Below are positions 44,825-56,726 of a stretch of 64,000 bases of DNA, piece by piece (the first letter of the stretch is position 1; each line of letters begins with the position of its first letter). Source of the stretch: Saccharina japonica (lineage: Eukaryota > Sar > Phaeophyceae > Laminariales > Laminariaceae); assembly GCA_008828725.1 (NCBI GenBank), contig MEHQ01004095.1, positions 186,001 through 250,000 of the forward strand, given 5' to 3'. The notes below the pieces were generated by a model. The model was not told the DNA's origin, searched no databases, and saw only the letters and a list, made by a program, of their open reading frames with translations. A program made the translations under genes and the position numbers.

Positions 44825-44832
44825 TATATATA
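44825..44832 (+). promoter_or_regulatory. TATA-box candidate
   Basis: TATATATA lies 46 bp upstream of the ATG at 44878, a plausible distance for a core promoter with a short 5' UTR. Confidence 0.45.
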
Positions 44833-44877
44833 GCGGATCCCACGCTTAAATTCCTCATTCACGACTCCGTGGTGCAA

Positions 44878-47547
44878 ATGTCTGCAATTACAGATGCCCA
44901 GCAGCCCGCGTTCATCCTATCAAGTCACGAGCAAGAGTCACACGGTCCAGAATTTGGAGTAAGTCGTCGACAACCACCGGCGGCAGCAGACGATTTCGCG
45001 TCTACCGCGACGGCCCCATCACGACGATGCGCCAATCGCGAGGAATGGCACGGGCCGTGCCGTTTGTGGTCGGGCAAGCCCCATCACCGCTATCTCTTGT
45101 ACAGCAATCTGCAGCCACTGGGAGGGCTTGGTGTGAGCCTTATGAGGGTCGCGTGGGCGCTGAACCGGGCGATATCGTTCGATCTGGAACCAGTTTTTGT
45201 TGGGCCGATCACCACTGCTCACGGTACGGGTGAATTCGGCGTTTATATGGGCCTAACACACAACCCACAGCTGGAAATCCAGGATCCAGGAGCGTTTGAA
45301 AATGCGACCCGTCAGACGGTGCCTTTCCCTGAAGGAGATAGTGATGCCTGGTTTCTCAAACAGGAAAACCGTACCTCCGTGGTGTATGAGGCGAACGCGA
45401 TGAAAGCGCACATGCTTCATGATTGGGGAATACCAGTTTCAAAGCCAAATTCAAATGCTTTTGTATGCCGTTACGCCCGTCAAGCCTTGCGCAACGTGTA
45501 CTGGAGCGCCCCCCAAATCCGTGGACGCTGCCATGCCTTTTTACCCGAGGATCATCATGCGCCCACGATTGGTATTGAGCCGAAAGACTCGGGGTACTCA
45601 TGTGAAAGGAAACGACCATGGGTTATTGCGGTTCATGTTCGACGAGGAGACATCATTAAGTTTCGTCATGGGTTTAGAAGTATCCCCCACAGCTACTTCT
45701 CTGCGGCTGTGAAATCAGTCATTCGGGGGATCGCTGCATCTAGCCCCGCCGCGCATGTGTCCGTATTGGTGTTTAGCGAGGGGCCCGACACGATGAAAGG
45801 ATTACAGCTGCCAGACGAGCACGGCAAGCCACTCACTTGGGATATTGGGCACGAGTCATGTTTGGAGTTTGGACTTAATTGCAGCCAGGTGAGAGGCATC
45901 ACACGAACGACAGGTCAGCCGACCCGAATTGTTACGCTGACTGCGGCGATTTGAGATTAGTTAACCTTCAAACAAACTTTTATTACATTATTCATTGCTT
46001 AACCCGTAGGAAGCTGTCGTCCAAACGCAAGTCCACCCAATAGGCAGTTTTAGCAAGATGCAGGTTGCCCTTCAGCAACTCCCACAATAGTTCACGGCGC
46101 TTCGCTCGACGTGCAAGCAATGCCTACCTCGCTGGTGGATGCCCAACGGCTTCCGTCCCGCGATTGTAGGAATACGAGGGTGTATGGTCATACGATTACG
46201 ACCGTGCGAGAATTCAGTGCACCCTCCCGCGTAGCCGCCACAACTGGTGAGGTATAGGTACAATATCGCGAATGTAGAGTTGTACTTGCAGCTGTTACAT
46301 TCCACTACCACATGAACAGCGTTGGTCGCGTATCGATCGCTACCTTCATGTCTCTATGGCCGGGTAATTAATGTATCGGACTGTTCACCTCCCCCTCCTC
46401 AACCGATCGTCGCACTCACACGTTGGCAGCGTTGTTCAAATGCGATCGCACAAGATAAGCATGGTAGCTGGGGACATTTGTAGAGCTTGAGGTATTTATA
46501 TAGTTAGCCGATACTGACAACTTAAACCGTCGTCGTTGCCTTCCGTGGCAGAAAATATTCTTGAATTCGTCAGTGTTCGAGACGTTCGACTGCTTCGCAG
46601 CCGCCGACGTGCTTGTGGGAAGCCAAAGTAGTTTCTCGCAGGCTGCTGCAGCGGTCTCGACGAACGTTAAAGTTATGGTACGGGAAAATCAGACCGAGCA
46701 GGACTGGGTAACTCTGAACTCTGAAGCGGCAGCAGAATCAGGAGCCGTCAGCACCAAGGAGCAGGCTGATGTGACCACAGCTATTGCTGACTGGTGGTAC
46801 TGTTATGGAGAGGTCCAGCGAGCGACAGGGTCAAATGAAGAAACTATAGCTGCCCGTCGATTCTACCAAACGGTCGACGAAGGTATGTCTTCCCAGTAGT
46901 TACTGATTTTATCAAAATTCCGTGTTCAGTTGTGAAGATGAATACGAGTTCACACATACACGGCTTGGAAGCATATACGACACAGTATACGGGGTAACTA
47001 GGGTCATTGGTTTCTCCATTGTGTGTTCGCTTTATCGTTTTGTTTACATAGGGAATGTTTAAAGAACATAACTTTTCGAAATATATAATTTATTAGCAAC
47101 GAGAAAGGACTTGTCTGCCCCTTAGCAGAGCCTTGGTAGCCAATCTTTCCGGAAACGGTCTGTCTTTGAGAACGATATTCATGCCCATGACGCAAAACAT
47201 GGTTGGGTACTCTGTATGACGGAGATACCGCAAATGTCAATGGCGGGTGACGTTTTGTTGCAGTTTGCTATCCAGATCCAACATTATGGCGTTCAGTGAT
47301 CCCCTGGCTCACGCGCTTTTTATTAGATTGGGTATATGGCTACACTATGTTCCTCGTCTTCTGTTTCCTTTTGAATCTTCTATGCGGTACACCTACTTTC
47401 GTGTTTGGGGTAGAGGGGCTGGATACCTTTGGAAGCTGGGCCTGGCAATCATATCGGGATCCGGGGAATAAAGTGTGTTTGGTGATGATCGCTTTCTTCT
47501 ACGTTGTCGTGTACCTACCTGGAAGTCATGTCAACGCCCATAGTTAG
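44878..47547 (+). CDS. HxRRGD-type (fucosyltransferase-like) glycosyltransferase, three exons
   Basis: Exon 1 runs 44878-45888, exon 2 46552-46882, exon 3 47264-47547, giving about 541 residues. Junctions are CAG|GTGAGA...GGCAG|AAA (phase 0) and GAAG|GTATGT...TTGCAG|TT (phase 1). A Gly-rich loop (PLGGLGV, about residue 82) is followed by AVHVRRGD (His253 to Asp258), VLVFSEG (about 298), and ADVLVGSQSSFS (355-366) in exon 2. That order of HxRRGD, VFS and a late SxSSFS is typical of the alpha-1,2/1,6/O-fucosyltransferase fold, where the arginines contact GDP-sugar. Acceptor and exact family are not deducible. The N-terminus lacks a signal anchor. Exon 3 instead has two hydrophobic spans (MFLVFCFLLNLLCG, VCLVMIAFFYVVVYLPG). 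If the exon 2 donor is not used, the protein ends at TAG 46897-46899. I chose ATG 44878 as the first methionine after the TATA box. Intron 1 holds a LINE fragment. Confidence 0.72.
46085..46220 (+). mobile_element. LINE 3'-end fragment in glycosyltransferase intron 1
   Basis: Shares GTGCAAGCAATGCCTACCTC, CGTCCCGCGATTGTAGG, TATGGTCATACGA and ACGACCGTGCGAG with the LINE fragment at 53579-53720 (opposite strand). Roughly one base in five differs, so it is an older copy. Confidence 0.7.
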
Positions 47548-48235
47548 GATACTAAGAATTTGTTACGTATACCGTAACGGGGGGGGGTTACTCTATAGTG
47601 GAGAAAGGATATGGAGGAACCACGTTGATATACGCATAATACGTCCAAGGTTGGACACAATCCATGCTAGAGATATATGTCATGGGGGGTCTTGGCTTTG
47701 GGCGGTGTTATGCTGATGCGTGTATCATGTGCTTGGCCAAGGCAAGGGGCATTTTCGTGGGAGTGCTATTAGTAGTACATGTAAACGACACATTTTGTAT
47801 TGGGTTTGGAACTTGGAGTGTCAAAATTTGTGACAACATGAACCAGTCCATTCACATGGATAAGCTGGCGAAGTTTGGGTGACACACAGGGTGCCAATTT
47901 TCTAGAGATTAGAAAAACACTAGGTTGACGAAATATCATATGGTTTGGCTGAAGGTACCCTATCGATGTTCACTGTAACTCGCGAGAAAAATCCCGCTTC
48001 TACGGAAGTTGCCATTGAGGACACCTTACTTTTTGAGTTCGATAGGGGCTAGATAGGGATGATTATTTCGGTAGTTGGCAGGGCCTTTGGTGTGCCTGGC
48101 AAAACCTACTTGCTTGGGCATCCTCAGCTCGTGCTACACCGGATTCCTAGGTACTTTGCATGGCCAACAATACTATATCGCCAGACAACGTGTCGAAGCG
48201 GTTACGTCTACCGGTATTTACCATAATTCGGATTA
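47548..48235. other. Unassigned region 3' of the glycosyltransferase gene
   Basis: A G-run at 47578-47587. Short plus frames at 47504-47882 lack support. Confidence 0.35.
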
Positions 48236-48395
48236 GAGGGATTATGGTAGAAGAGGTCAGTTGGAGTTATTCGTGGATGCGGTAAGTACACACAAGGCTG
48301 GTGCTTACCGCAGTTCCGATCGGGGGGGGGCTATGGTAGTGGTCGAACAATCGAGTCATTCGTGGATGCGGTGAGCGCACACAAGGTTAGTGACC
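48236..48395 (+). repeat. Duplicated exon-like unit with donor sites
   Basis: TATGGTAG..GG.C..TTGGAG and TTATTCGTGGATGCG|GTAAGT at 48243-48287 recur at 48332-48378 as TATGGTAGTGG and TCATTCGTGGATGCG|GTGAGC; CACACAAGG.T.GTG follows in both. The period is about 90 bp. Each copy ends in a plausible splice donor. Confidence 0.6.
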
Positions 48396-48837
48396 GGAGA
48401 TCTGTGTGAATGTGGACTTGTGGTATGCGCTTGAGCGTGTGCATCGTGTTACACACAGTACAACGACACCGGTATAACAACAGCCGCGCTTCAAACCAAT
48501 TGCGTTCTGACAAACACGGCGGTGATTTTGTGTGCGTTGTCCGTGCTCAGCAGTAGATCCAGTCCCGAACACATTTTCACGTCCGATGCACAACTCAAAC
48601 ACACATCGTCAAACCTCATGACGTCTCATATGGGATCGTTTTTCTTCGTTCCCCCATTTCAACCTGCGACACCCCCGGGATTTCAAGTCACCCACATTTC
48701 GAAGGGGAACCTCAACCTTGTACATGAGGCAGTTTGCAGACGCGTGTATGTAGGTAGCTGTATAACACGCAAAACACACCCTGTGACGAATTTCCGAACC
48801 GATTCACTCCAAAACGGGGGGGGGCAAACTCGGCGAA

Positions 48838-48972
48838 AGTACGAGTACGAGTACGAGTACAAGTACGAGACGAGTACGAGTACAAGTACGAGTAGTGGCT
48901 TTGGAAATATAAATATCTCGTCGAAACATATTTCAACAGACGGCCGTATGTTATGTTATGTTATGTTATGTT
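48838..48972. repeat. ACGAGT and TTATG microsatellites
   Basis: ACGAGT/ACAAGT units at 48840-48893 and TTATG units at 48949-48970. A plus frame of 176 codons covers the area (48522-49049) but depends on the repeats and is not called. Confidence 0.85.
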
Positions 48973-49441
48973 TACACTCTCCCCGTTGTCGACAAAAGCA
49001 GCTTGAAAATAGCACATTCGTCCGAGGGGGTGTGTTATCTTACTATTAACATCACACGTGTTAGAATGAGGCCTCAAATAATCCTCTTCCTAATCGGGTC
49101 GCACGTACGTACAGCAGACCGCACACACACGAGGAAGAGTATTTGGCACTGAAAACTATCGACTGAGGGTCCCGTTATTCAATTATTTCCTCATGTCTGG
49201 ATGTGTCTGTCTCCGACAATGAATAGATAAGCGACGCACACTCCATCGATTGCGATGCGATCGGCGTTGGAGGGACGGACAAGATAGGAGAAAATGATCT
49301 CACCAGTCTCGTCTCAAGCCGTCAAGAGTTTGGAGAGGGGGGTCTGCTACTGCTGTAGAGTGGTCTATTTGGACTACCAGGTATAGGCTGAGATCTGGTG
49401 GGATTTGAAAAGAAGAAACGGAGGCACGCCATGGGTTTGAG

Positions 49442-49508
49442 CAGCACGAGCCTGTAGAGCACTCGTCACAACACCGCACGAGCCTGTAGAGCACTCGTAA
49501 CAACAACA
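49442..49508. repeat. Two-copy 31-bp direct repeat
   Basis: CACGAGCCTGTAGAGCACTC then GT.ACAACA occurs at 49446 and 49478. Each unit contains the near-palindrome ACGAG...CTCGT. Confidence 0.9.
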
Positions 49509-51222
49509 CACACTGCCACTGCATCACATCTCGCTATCGAGGACCAAGGCAGGGTGTCTACGACGTATGGCATGTGAGGGAGTGCCGGCCGGCAGCCTAC
49601 GTAGCCTAATGCAGTTGATGATGGAGATTTCACCCGGACTGAAAAAAAACTCATTGCTTCCACTCTTGTATTATTATTAATAGTGTGGCACATATAAATA
49701 CAACGTTCCCCTTCGGAATGGTGTTGACTTCAAATAACGGAGGTGTCGCAAGTTGAAAAGTGGGAGCATCCTCGCCATCAGGCGTCCCTACGTGCAGTAT
49801 TTACCAGGTATTTACCTCCGAGTACTGCTGTATACTGCTGTGTAACAGGATGAGGCTCGACGACGGGTGCTTCATTATAAAATTGTGCGTGGAAATGTGA
49901 AAATAAATATTGCCCATGTGCAAGTATCTCCTATTGAATACTGCAAACACATACGAACACAAAAGCACCATCGCTGTCACAAAAGCCAAAGTGCGTAGCG
50001 CTGGTGCTGTTGTACTGCTATTGAACCGCTGGTGCTGTTGTAGTGTGTATGTACCATGGCTGCACGGTTGCTTTTGAAATGCGGAGCAAGTGTGCGTTCG
50101 AATCATAGTTGTCCTGCCCTGCTGAGATTAAGTATAATACGTGTTCGTTCCTACTTCCTAGGTCGACAGGAAACACGGCACACACGCGCACACACATGTG
50201 CACCGTCCGTGTCGTCACAACAGGAAGAACTTGATGTGCGTGTGACTGCTGTTAGTTTATTCCGTGGTTGCAATATAGCAGAGCGTTCTATGGACAATGA
50301 AATAGGACAGAACACAGACAGAAGACAGCAGCAGCAGCAGCAGCAGCCAAAAGCAGAGCAGAGCACCATCTTGAAATATAGGGATTTGTATTGTCCTGGC
50401 AGGCCCTAGCTTGGCGGAGACAGATCCCGTAGATAATTGCCAGGTTTAGCGACTTTGAACGCCCAGAGCACGCGCCACGGACCTCGGCCGTGGCCGTGGC
50501 CCAAAGTTGAGGCGTGTGTACACGCGGGCCTTATGCGTGCCCCGCGGCCGAGAGCGCGAGAAAAGACCGGCGGCCAGAAGATAAATCGTGGCCGATGTCC
50601 AAAAAAAGGAAATTTGATACATACTTCGTATACATATGTACAAATGTGTGTGCGTTTAGATACTACAGCAGTACTTGCTGCTGCTGCTGCTGCACATGCG
50701 TCATACCCCGATGACCGACGGTTGATCGACGCTGTATTTTAACGTAACAGGTACATGTAGACTTTCTGACAGATGCCCCCCCCTCGGAGGACACCATCGG
50801 CAATTATATACGTAGCCTCTGAGGACCTCCTCAGCTCTTAATTGCCGACGTGGAAATTATTTTTCAGAATCGATCCTCAAGATTTTTTATGCCGATTTGG
50901 AAAGAGGGTTTTTCGGGGTTGATCGTAAGAGTCTCGTTGGCACAAGAAAAAAGTTATCGTGCACGTACATGAGTACTACAGTAGTACTGCTACTGCTATG
51001 GAGTACGTAGGGTATCACCTTGTTTTCGTGTAGGCTATGAGTGACTCGGGTGCCAAAAAAAACTCATTCTGGACACAAACAGACATTGGTTTCAACGATT
51101 TAGAGGCTTTTTATGTTGACATCCGATTTTAACCGGTTTTCGGTTAACCGGTTGAAACCGCCTGAAAAAAAACGTTTTACCGGTTTTTTATTTGGGGTAT
51201 AACGCCTCATTATCCGGTTTTC
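49509..51222. other. Unassigned region with CAG/CTG runs
   Basis: CAG at 50327-50346, CTG at 50678-50694, and a doubled CGCTGGTGCTGTTGTA unit at 49998-50042. ACCGGTT-rich palindromic DNA at 51130-51190 directly precedes the LINE tail. No gene supported. Confidence 0.45.
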
Positions 51223-53559
51223 GGGGGGGGGGGGGGGCGTACTCATTTGTTGCTTGCCTTAGTCATTTGACCATTGACCACGCATCCCTTTCGAGACGGA
51301 GCACCGTTCCTACTCCTAATAGAGACACCTCCAACACTTGGGCGCTCATTACGTTGTTTCCATATATTACAAAGAAACTTTTTGCTAATCTTATCCCCTT
51401 CCTGTTTCGCCGCCTGTGGCCACCATCTATCTCCTAAGATAGCAATCGTTTTCTCGCTACTATTTAGTGTACCAAACTGCTCTATGTCACACTCGTCTAT
51501 TTTCCTCATCTCCTCCTCTAGCACATCCCTTTCCTCCTTATACCTTTCACATTCTCCCACTATGTGAACTCTACTCTCTATGGCTTTGCCACATGGGCAC
51601 ATCTGTGCCTCTACTTCCTCCTCCTCCCGGCTACTGGTATACCTCCTTCTTCTTTCTGGCAGGTCCAGGTCCCCTACACGAAATCGCAGTTTCAGCTTTT
51701 TCGCGAAGTCCATTGGGCCGTGCAGATACCTTTTCATTCCTATTCCTTCTCTCAACCCCCCGTACATCTCTAAGTGTTCTTCCCCTTCCACCTTCTTTCT
51801 CAGTGCTAGCCTTTCCCTTCTTTCTATCCTTTCTTTCACTTCTGTCTTGTATCCGCTAAATTTCTCTATGGCCAGCGTCTCTTTTTGGTTTCCTATTTCC
51901 TTCCATACTTTCTCCACTACGCTATCCCACCTTATTCCAGCTCGCCCTTTGGTTACTTTCTCCCATACAGCTTTATCAGCTATGGCTGGCAACCTCTTAT
52001 TTGGCATGTTCTTTACTTTATATTGCCATTTCAACTTACGCACGTCTCTATTTGTCTTAAGTGGGTACATTCCTAGTTCTGCTCTCAATATTGTATTACT
52101 CGTCGTACTTGAGCAACCTAGTACTTTTTTAGCTGCTGTCATCTGTACTGTTTCCAGCTGTTTTACGAGCTTCGCGTTCCCTTCCCATACTTCTCCTGCA
52201 TATTCTAGCTTTGGTACAATCACATTCATCAGTATACATCTCTTAATTCTAGTATCAAGGTGCGAGTCTGTTAGGACTGCTTCCATCTTGCCTACGTGTG
52301 CCTTACCCTTGCCTATTATTTTATTTATGTGTGCGTCCCAAGAGCAATCTTTTGAGATCTCTACGCCAAGGTACGTATACTGGTCTACGATCGGTAATTC
52401 ATCTTCTCCCCACTTCCACTTACAAGTTACCGGACGCTCCTTATCTTCGTTACATACAACTACTGCGCACTTTTTTACGTTCGCGGTCACTCTCCACTTC
52501 CTGGTGTACTCTAGTGCCTTCTCTATTTGTTTCTGCAGTCCTTCGGGTGTTTCTGATGATGCACACGAAATCATCCGCAAACATCAATCCCGACACCGTA
52601 TCTTCCCCCACCATGACTCCCTGCGATGCTGCTTCTACTGCTACTATCATGTTATTAATATATACCTTGAATAGGTTAGGTGATAGCGTACATCCCTGTG
52701 CAACTCCTTGTAGGATATCAACGTACTTCGATATTTCTCCGTCCAACATCACAGCACTTCTCGCACATTCCGTCATCTTCATTCTCCACATCTTTCCTCT
52801 TATCCCTATTTCCCACAACTTTTTCCACAGCCCATTTCTCCATACTGTATCGTAGGCCTTCTGTACATCTAAAAGGAAACAGTACGTTGTTAGCCCCGCG
52901 TCTTTCCTGTCTTGGATTATCTTACCTAATGTGTACACATGGTCGACGCGGCTACGGTTTGGCCTAAATCCTGCTTGCCCTTCGCTAATTTTTTCTTCCT
53001 TCTCCATCATTGTTCCCATTCTATCGTTCAAAATCTTACAGAACGTTTTACCTACAGTGCGTAGTAGCGTTATCCCGCTATAGTTACCCGGGTCAGCTTT
53101 GTCTCCTTTCTTAAACAAGTTTACTACTACTCCTTCTCTCCATCTCTTAGGTGCGTACTCGTTTTTCCATATCCAGTTATACAACTTAACCATCATGGTA
53201 AGCATTCCTTCTCCCCCGTACTTCATAAATTCATTAACTATTTGGTCTGCCCCTGCTGCCTTTCTATTCTTAAGTTTAGCTACACACTTCTTTACTTCTT
53301 CTCTTGTGAACTCTCCCTGTAACCCTTCTGAACCACTGTCTTCCCTTTCTGATGCATCTACGTTCGCCTCCGCCCACGCGTTGATATCTTTCTCAAATTC
53401 TTTGTCGAACGTTTCGTTGGTTGTGGGCGTCCCTAGCTTGCGGTAATGCTCTACAAGTACTTCCCTTTTCCCCTTCGAACTACTAACCATTTTACCGTTG
53501 TGTGCTCTTAATGTAGCTATCCCCGTATCTGCCTCTCCTGCTTGTTTGCCTAGTATCGG
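51223..53559 (-). mobile_element. 5'-truncated non-LTR retrotransposon (LINE) with poly(C) 3' tail
   Basis: The minus strand encodes reverse transcriptase from the truncation point at 53559. Motifs in order: RKAAGADQIVNEFM, GNYSGITLLRTVGK, GQAGFRPNRS, FLLDVQKAYDTVW, GVAQGCTLSPNLF, MFADDFV (catalytic Asp pair), then after a frameshift YTYLGVEISKD and a C-terminal CPCG...HIVGEC zinc-knuckle-like motif. The reading frame is broken by one extra base near 52557, just after the FADD box, so the copy is not autonomous. The endonuclease domain is missing through truncation. The plus strand shows 15 G at 51223-51237, so the element ends in C15. Domain order fits a LINE with a C-terminal CCHC motif; the clade is not determined. 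Confidence 0.93.
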
Positions 53560-53800
53560 GGGGGGGGGGGGGGGGGGGTACTCATGTTGTGCACGGCCGT
53601 AGTCATATGACCATAGACCCTCGCATCCCTACAATGCCGGGACGGAGCGCGTTGGGTTTTCACCAACCAGGCAGACATTGCTTGCACCAAGCGCGAAACG
53701 CCGTGAGGTATTGGGCGAGTCGCATGGAGGGTGAGCTGCATCCTGCTAAGAACCGCCTCTGAGGCGGACTTGCATATGGACGACAGCTTCAATGAGTTAA
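53558..53800 (-). mobile_element. Older LINE 3' fragment ending in poly(C)
   Basis: Minus-strand sequence from about 53792 to 53579 matches the 3' end of the same LINE family and ends ATGAGTACC followed by C21 (G at 53558-53578). The 5'-truncated end of the main LINE copy abuts this homopolymer directly, so the two insertions sit head-to-tail. Confidence 0.85.
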
Positions 53801-53842
53801 TTTAATTTCTGGGTGGGGGGGGGGGTTGGTGAGAGTGGGGCG

Positions 53843-54979
53843 TATGGGCTATGACAGTAAAAAAAAGGATTGGGGTGTACCTTGTGCTTGAAAAAAAAAA
53901 TGGCTCACGATGCGTCCCAGTTTTCCAAACAAAAACAGCGGCATTCACCCTTCGGGAACGCGTATATTGACCACAAAAACAACCTCGAGAGGGCAGGTTG
54001 AGAACCCTGCCTTCACCTCCCGCGGAGACACTACGTACCCTAGCTATCATTCCGGTGACGCAATACCGGAGAGAAGGGTCTGGGCGAAGATTCAACCGAA
54101 AAGGAACAAGAGCAGGTTCAAAAAATGAAAACTTGGCATTCCGGGTTCGAACTTGTTCCCGATTCTCATACGATATGGTACTTTTGGACCACGCCCCGAG
54201 GCCTCACTTATGTGCATGGTCTGCAAAAAGCTGCACCGAGTGACGGGCCGTATCACACAGAGCTTGCAGGAGGAATCCGTTTGGAAATCGCCGTCGCGTG
54301 GGCAGAGCAATCTCATGCGACGATAAAAAAATGTCCGTTCGATAGTCGATATCGCGGCTCGAGTGTACAAAATCCGTTCCAAGTGCACGTGAAAAAGTTG
54401 TTGCATTGCATTTGAGTGCCAAAACAAACTTGGAATTGCAACTGATTTGGTGCATTCCTCTCGCTCTGAGCAAAAACTTGAACAACTTTTATCGTCGCAC
54501 GAGATTGCTCTGCCCACACAAAGGCGATTTCCGAACGGACTCTCCTGCATGCCCTGTGCGATATGGCCCGTCGCACGGTGCAGCTATTTGCAGACCATGT
54601 ACATACAGTAGGTGAGGTCTCAGGGCGTGGTCAAAAAGTGCCATATTGTACGACAATCGGAAACAACTTCGAACCCGCAATGTCAATTTTCCACTTTTCG
54701 AGCTTGCCCTTGGTCCTTTTCGGTCAAAATTTCGCCCAGACCCTTCTCTCTGGTGTTGTGTCACCGGATTATTAGCGCTAGAGCACGTGGTGTCTCCGCG
54801 GGAGGTTTAGGCAGGGTTCTCAACCTGCCCTCTTGGGGTTGTTTTTGTGGTCAATATACGCGTCCCCGCTGGGTGAATGCCGCTTTTTTTGTTTTTAACT
54901 AGGACGTGTCGTGGACGAAATAGACGTGAAAAAAATCAGGTTCACCCCCAATCATATGTTTTACTGTCATAGCCCATAT
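53843..54979. mobile_element. Foldback element, arms of about 490 bp
   Basis: Left arm 53843-54329 and right arm 54486-54979 are reverse complements. Both carry GCGGCATTCACCC, CGCGTATATTGACCACAAAA, GAGGGCAGGTTGAGAACCCT and TGGGCAGAGCAATCTC or their complements. The ends read TATGGGCTATGACAGTAAA. The loop is 156 bp. Both outer flanks are G-runs (53815-53825 and 54981-54990), perhaps a homopolymer target duplicated on insertion. No coding frame. Confidence 0.93.
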
Positions 54980-55164
54980 AGGGGGGGGGGCTCCCTCTAG
55001 GTGCCCACCTCTACCTTTATAACCCGGTCCCTATGTCAGTGATCAGTGCTTTGCTCAGGGTGTCAAGCGGGAGCAAGGTGGAGGTTTGTAGAGTGCAGTA
55101 CTACCGTAGTATTTGTATACCCAGTGCGCACTTACGTCTCGTCTATACCTGGTGCACTACCAGC

Positions 55165-55375
55165 ACACCTACAGCACACCTACGTAATAAGAAAACGAGC
55201 AATAAGAAAGGCAGGGTGAGATTTTCCATTCAGGAGTCATTATACTGAAGTTGGTGTAGAACGCACCCATTTTCAAATAAGAAATCCAGCCTGGCCTACT
55301 ACCGTACCTGGTACGTAGCTATTATGCGTACCTGGTATAATACGTACCGGTATCCTGTTTCTTACTGCTACGTCT
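55165..55375. mobile_element. MITE, copy 2
   Basis: The core (AATAAGAAAGGCAGGGTGAG, GGAGTCATTATACTGAAG, TTGGTGTAGAACGCACCC) matches 14440-14550, with TIR-like GTAATAAGAAA and CCTGTTTCTTACTGCTACG ends. It is more diverged and interrupted by GTACCTGGTA words near 55305-55350. Confidence 0.75.
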
Positions 55376-55448
55376 GGACTGCTGTGCTGCTACCGCGTTC
55401 TGTACGTATGATACGAGCACAGATATCGCACGGTACATGGGCATACTT

Positions 55449-56713
55449 ACGGATATCTCTTTCAGGGATTGCCCATCCCTGGCCTCTCAGAGCTCCCACT
55501 TCGACACCGCCTCCTTCCATTACTTGCCAAGCTTCCTTCCTGTCTTTGTTTCCTATACTTTTTTTCTTGGCGAGTCTTTTTGCTTTTTCAGTTTTAGGTT
55601 TGTTTGTACGTGTACAGTGAGCACGGCAGCGCGGGCGAGCCCGGCGCCATCGCGGATACGGAAGGGCGCTGACCAGTAGAGGGGGGGTCAGAAGGGACGC
55701 GGTCGCCTTTTTCGTGCCTAGGCGTGGCCTGTCCTTCGAGACACGAAGGGAGCATGAAGGAGCTTTATCTGCCGTGCTGCTGCTGTGTGAATCCGGTATG
55801 TCCGACATTATAAGGGTCGTTTCTAAATGTAAAAAAAAAAATCAAGCGGTGCTTATTTTTCGAAATACACTATTTACAGAGAGAGAGCCAGGCGCGTTGA
55901 CCACCATCATTCTCGAGCGGGCGAACGAGGGCCACGGTGAGCACCGGGCTTCACGCGAGGCGGGCCACGGGGCTCACTGGGGCAGAGAGGCAGCAGAGCT
56001 CGAACCGGGCCGAATGGATGGCGAGGTGATCGCGGGGGGGCGGGGAGCGTCGAGGGTGACAGAACGTGACAGTCGTTTTTACTTTTTACTTTTTTAAGCG
56101 GCGCAATCACGACAGTTTAGACCCTGGACCAGTCGTAAAAAATGTATTATTCGTGTGTGATTCGAGGTGTACTTGACTTTATTTTTTTTTCTTCGTTTTT
56201 CTTCGTTTTTGTTTTTTGCTCCTGTCGGTTTCTTCGAGTACGAGTACTCGTACGTATACTCGTACGTATGTACCAGTGGACGTCTTTTTCTCAGTTTTAT
56301 TGTTTTTCGTACTTCACCACTTGACGACCGTGCTGCGCTTTCTCTTTCATATTACGAGTACATACAAAGTACGAAGTACTATACTGCTGGTGTTGCTGTA
56401 ATACGTACCACACATAATTACGAAAAGGGCACGAATCACACCCACAGCAGGCAGCGCAGTGCCGTGCTGTGATCTGTGTTGCTGTGTTTTCTCTGTCGAA
56501 CGTACAGCTTTGTTGTCCTGGAGCATGGAGCTTATAATGTGTGCATCCCGAGCATGTCTTGCATGCATGTCAAGTCCGCCGTTTCTCCGCTACACCATGA
56601 ACCTCTTGGCATTTTCAAGTCGGTGCTTGCACTACATCATGAGCCTCTTCTGCCCCTTTCCTTGCGCGAGCGTAGCGGGCGGCGTCAGCCGCCCGCGGAG
56701 CGGAGCCCTTATA
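55449..56713 (+). mobile_element. V-W-X repeat element, copy 2
   Basis: Order V (from CAGGGATTGCCCATCCCTGG to GAGCGGCGCAATCACG), W (short CGAGTACGAGTACTCGTACG tract), X (CACACCCACAGCAGGCAGCG to the hairpin at 56675-56696). The same three modules in the same order form the next copy, so V-W-X behaves as one unit of about 1.3 kb. No coding capacity. Confidence 0.88.
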
Positions 56714-56726
56714 CACATACTACTGT

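Noticed and set aside
51580..52674. 364-codon plus-strand frame
   Set aside because: It is the antisense shadow of the reverse transcriptase, whose motifs are on the minus strand.
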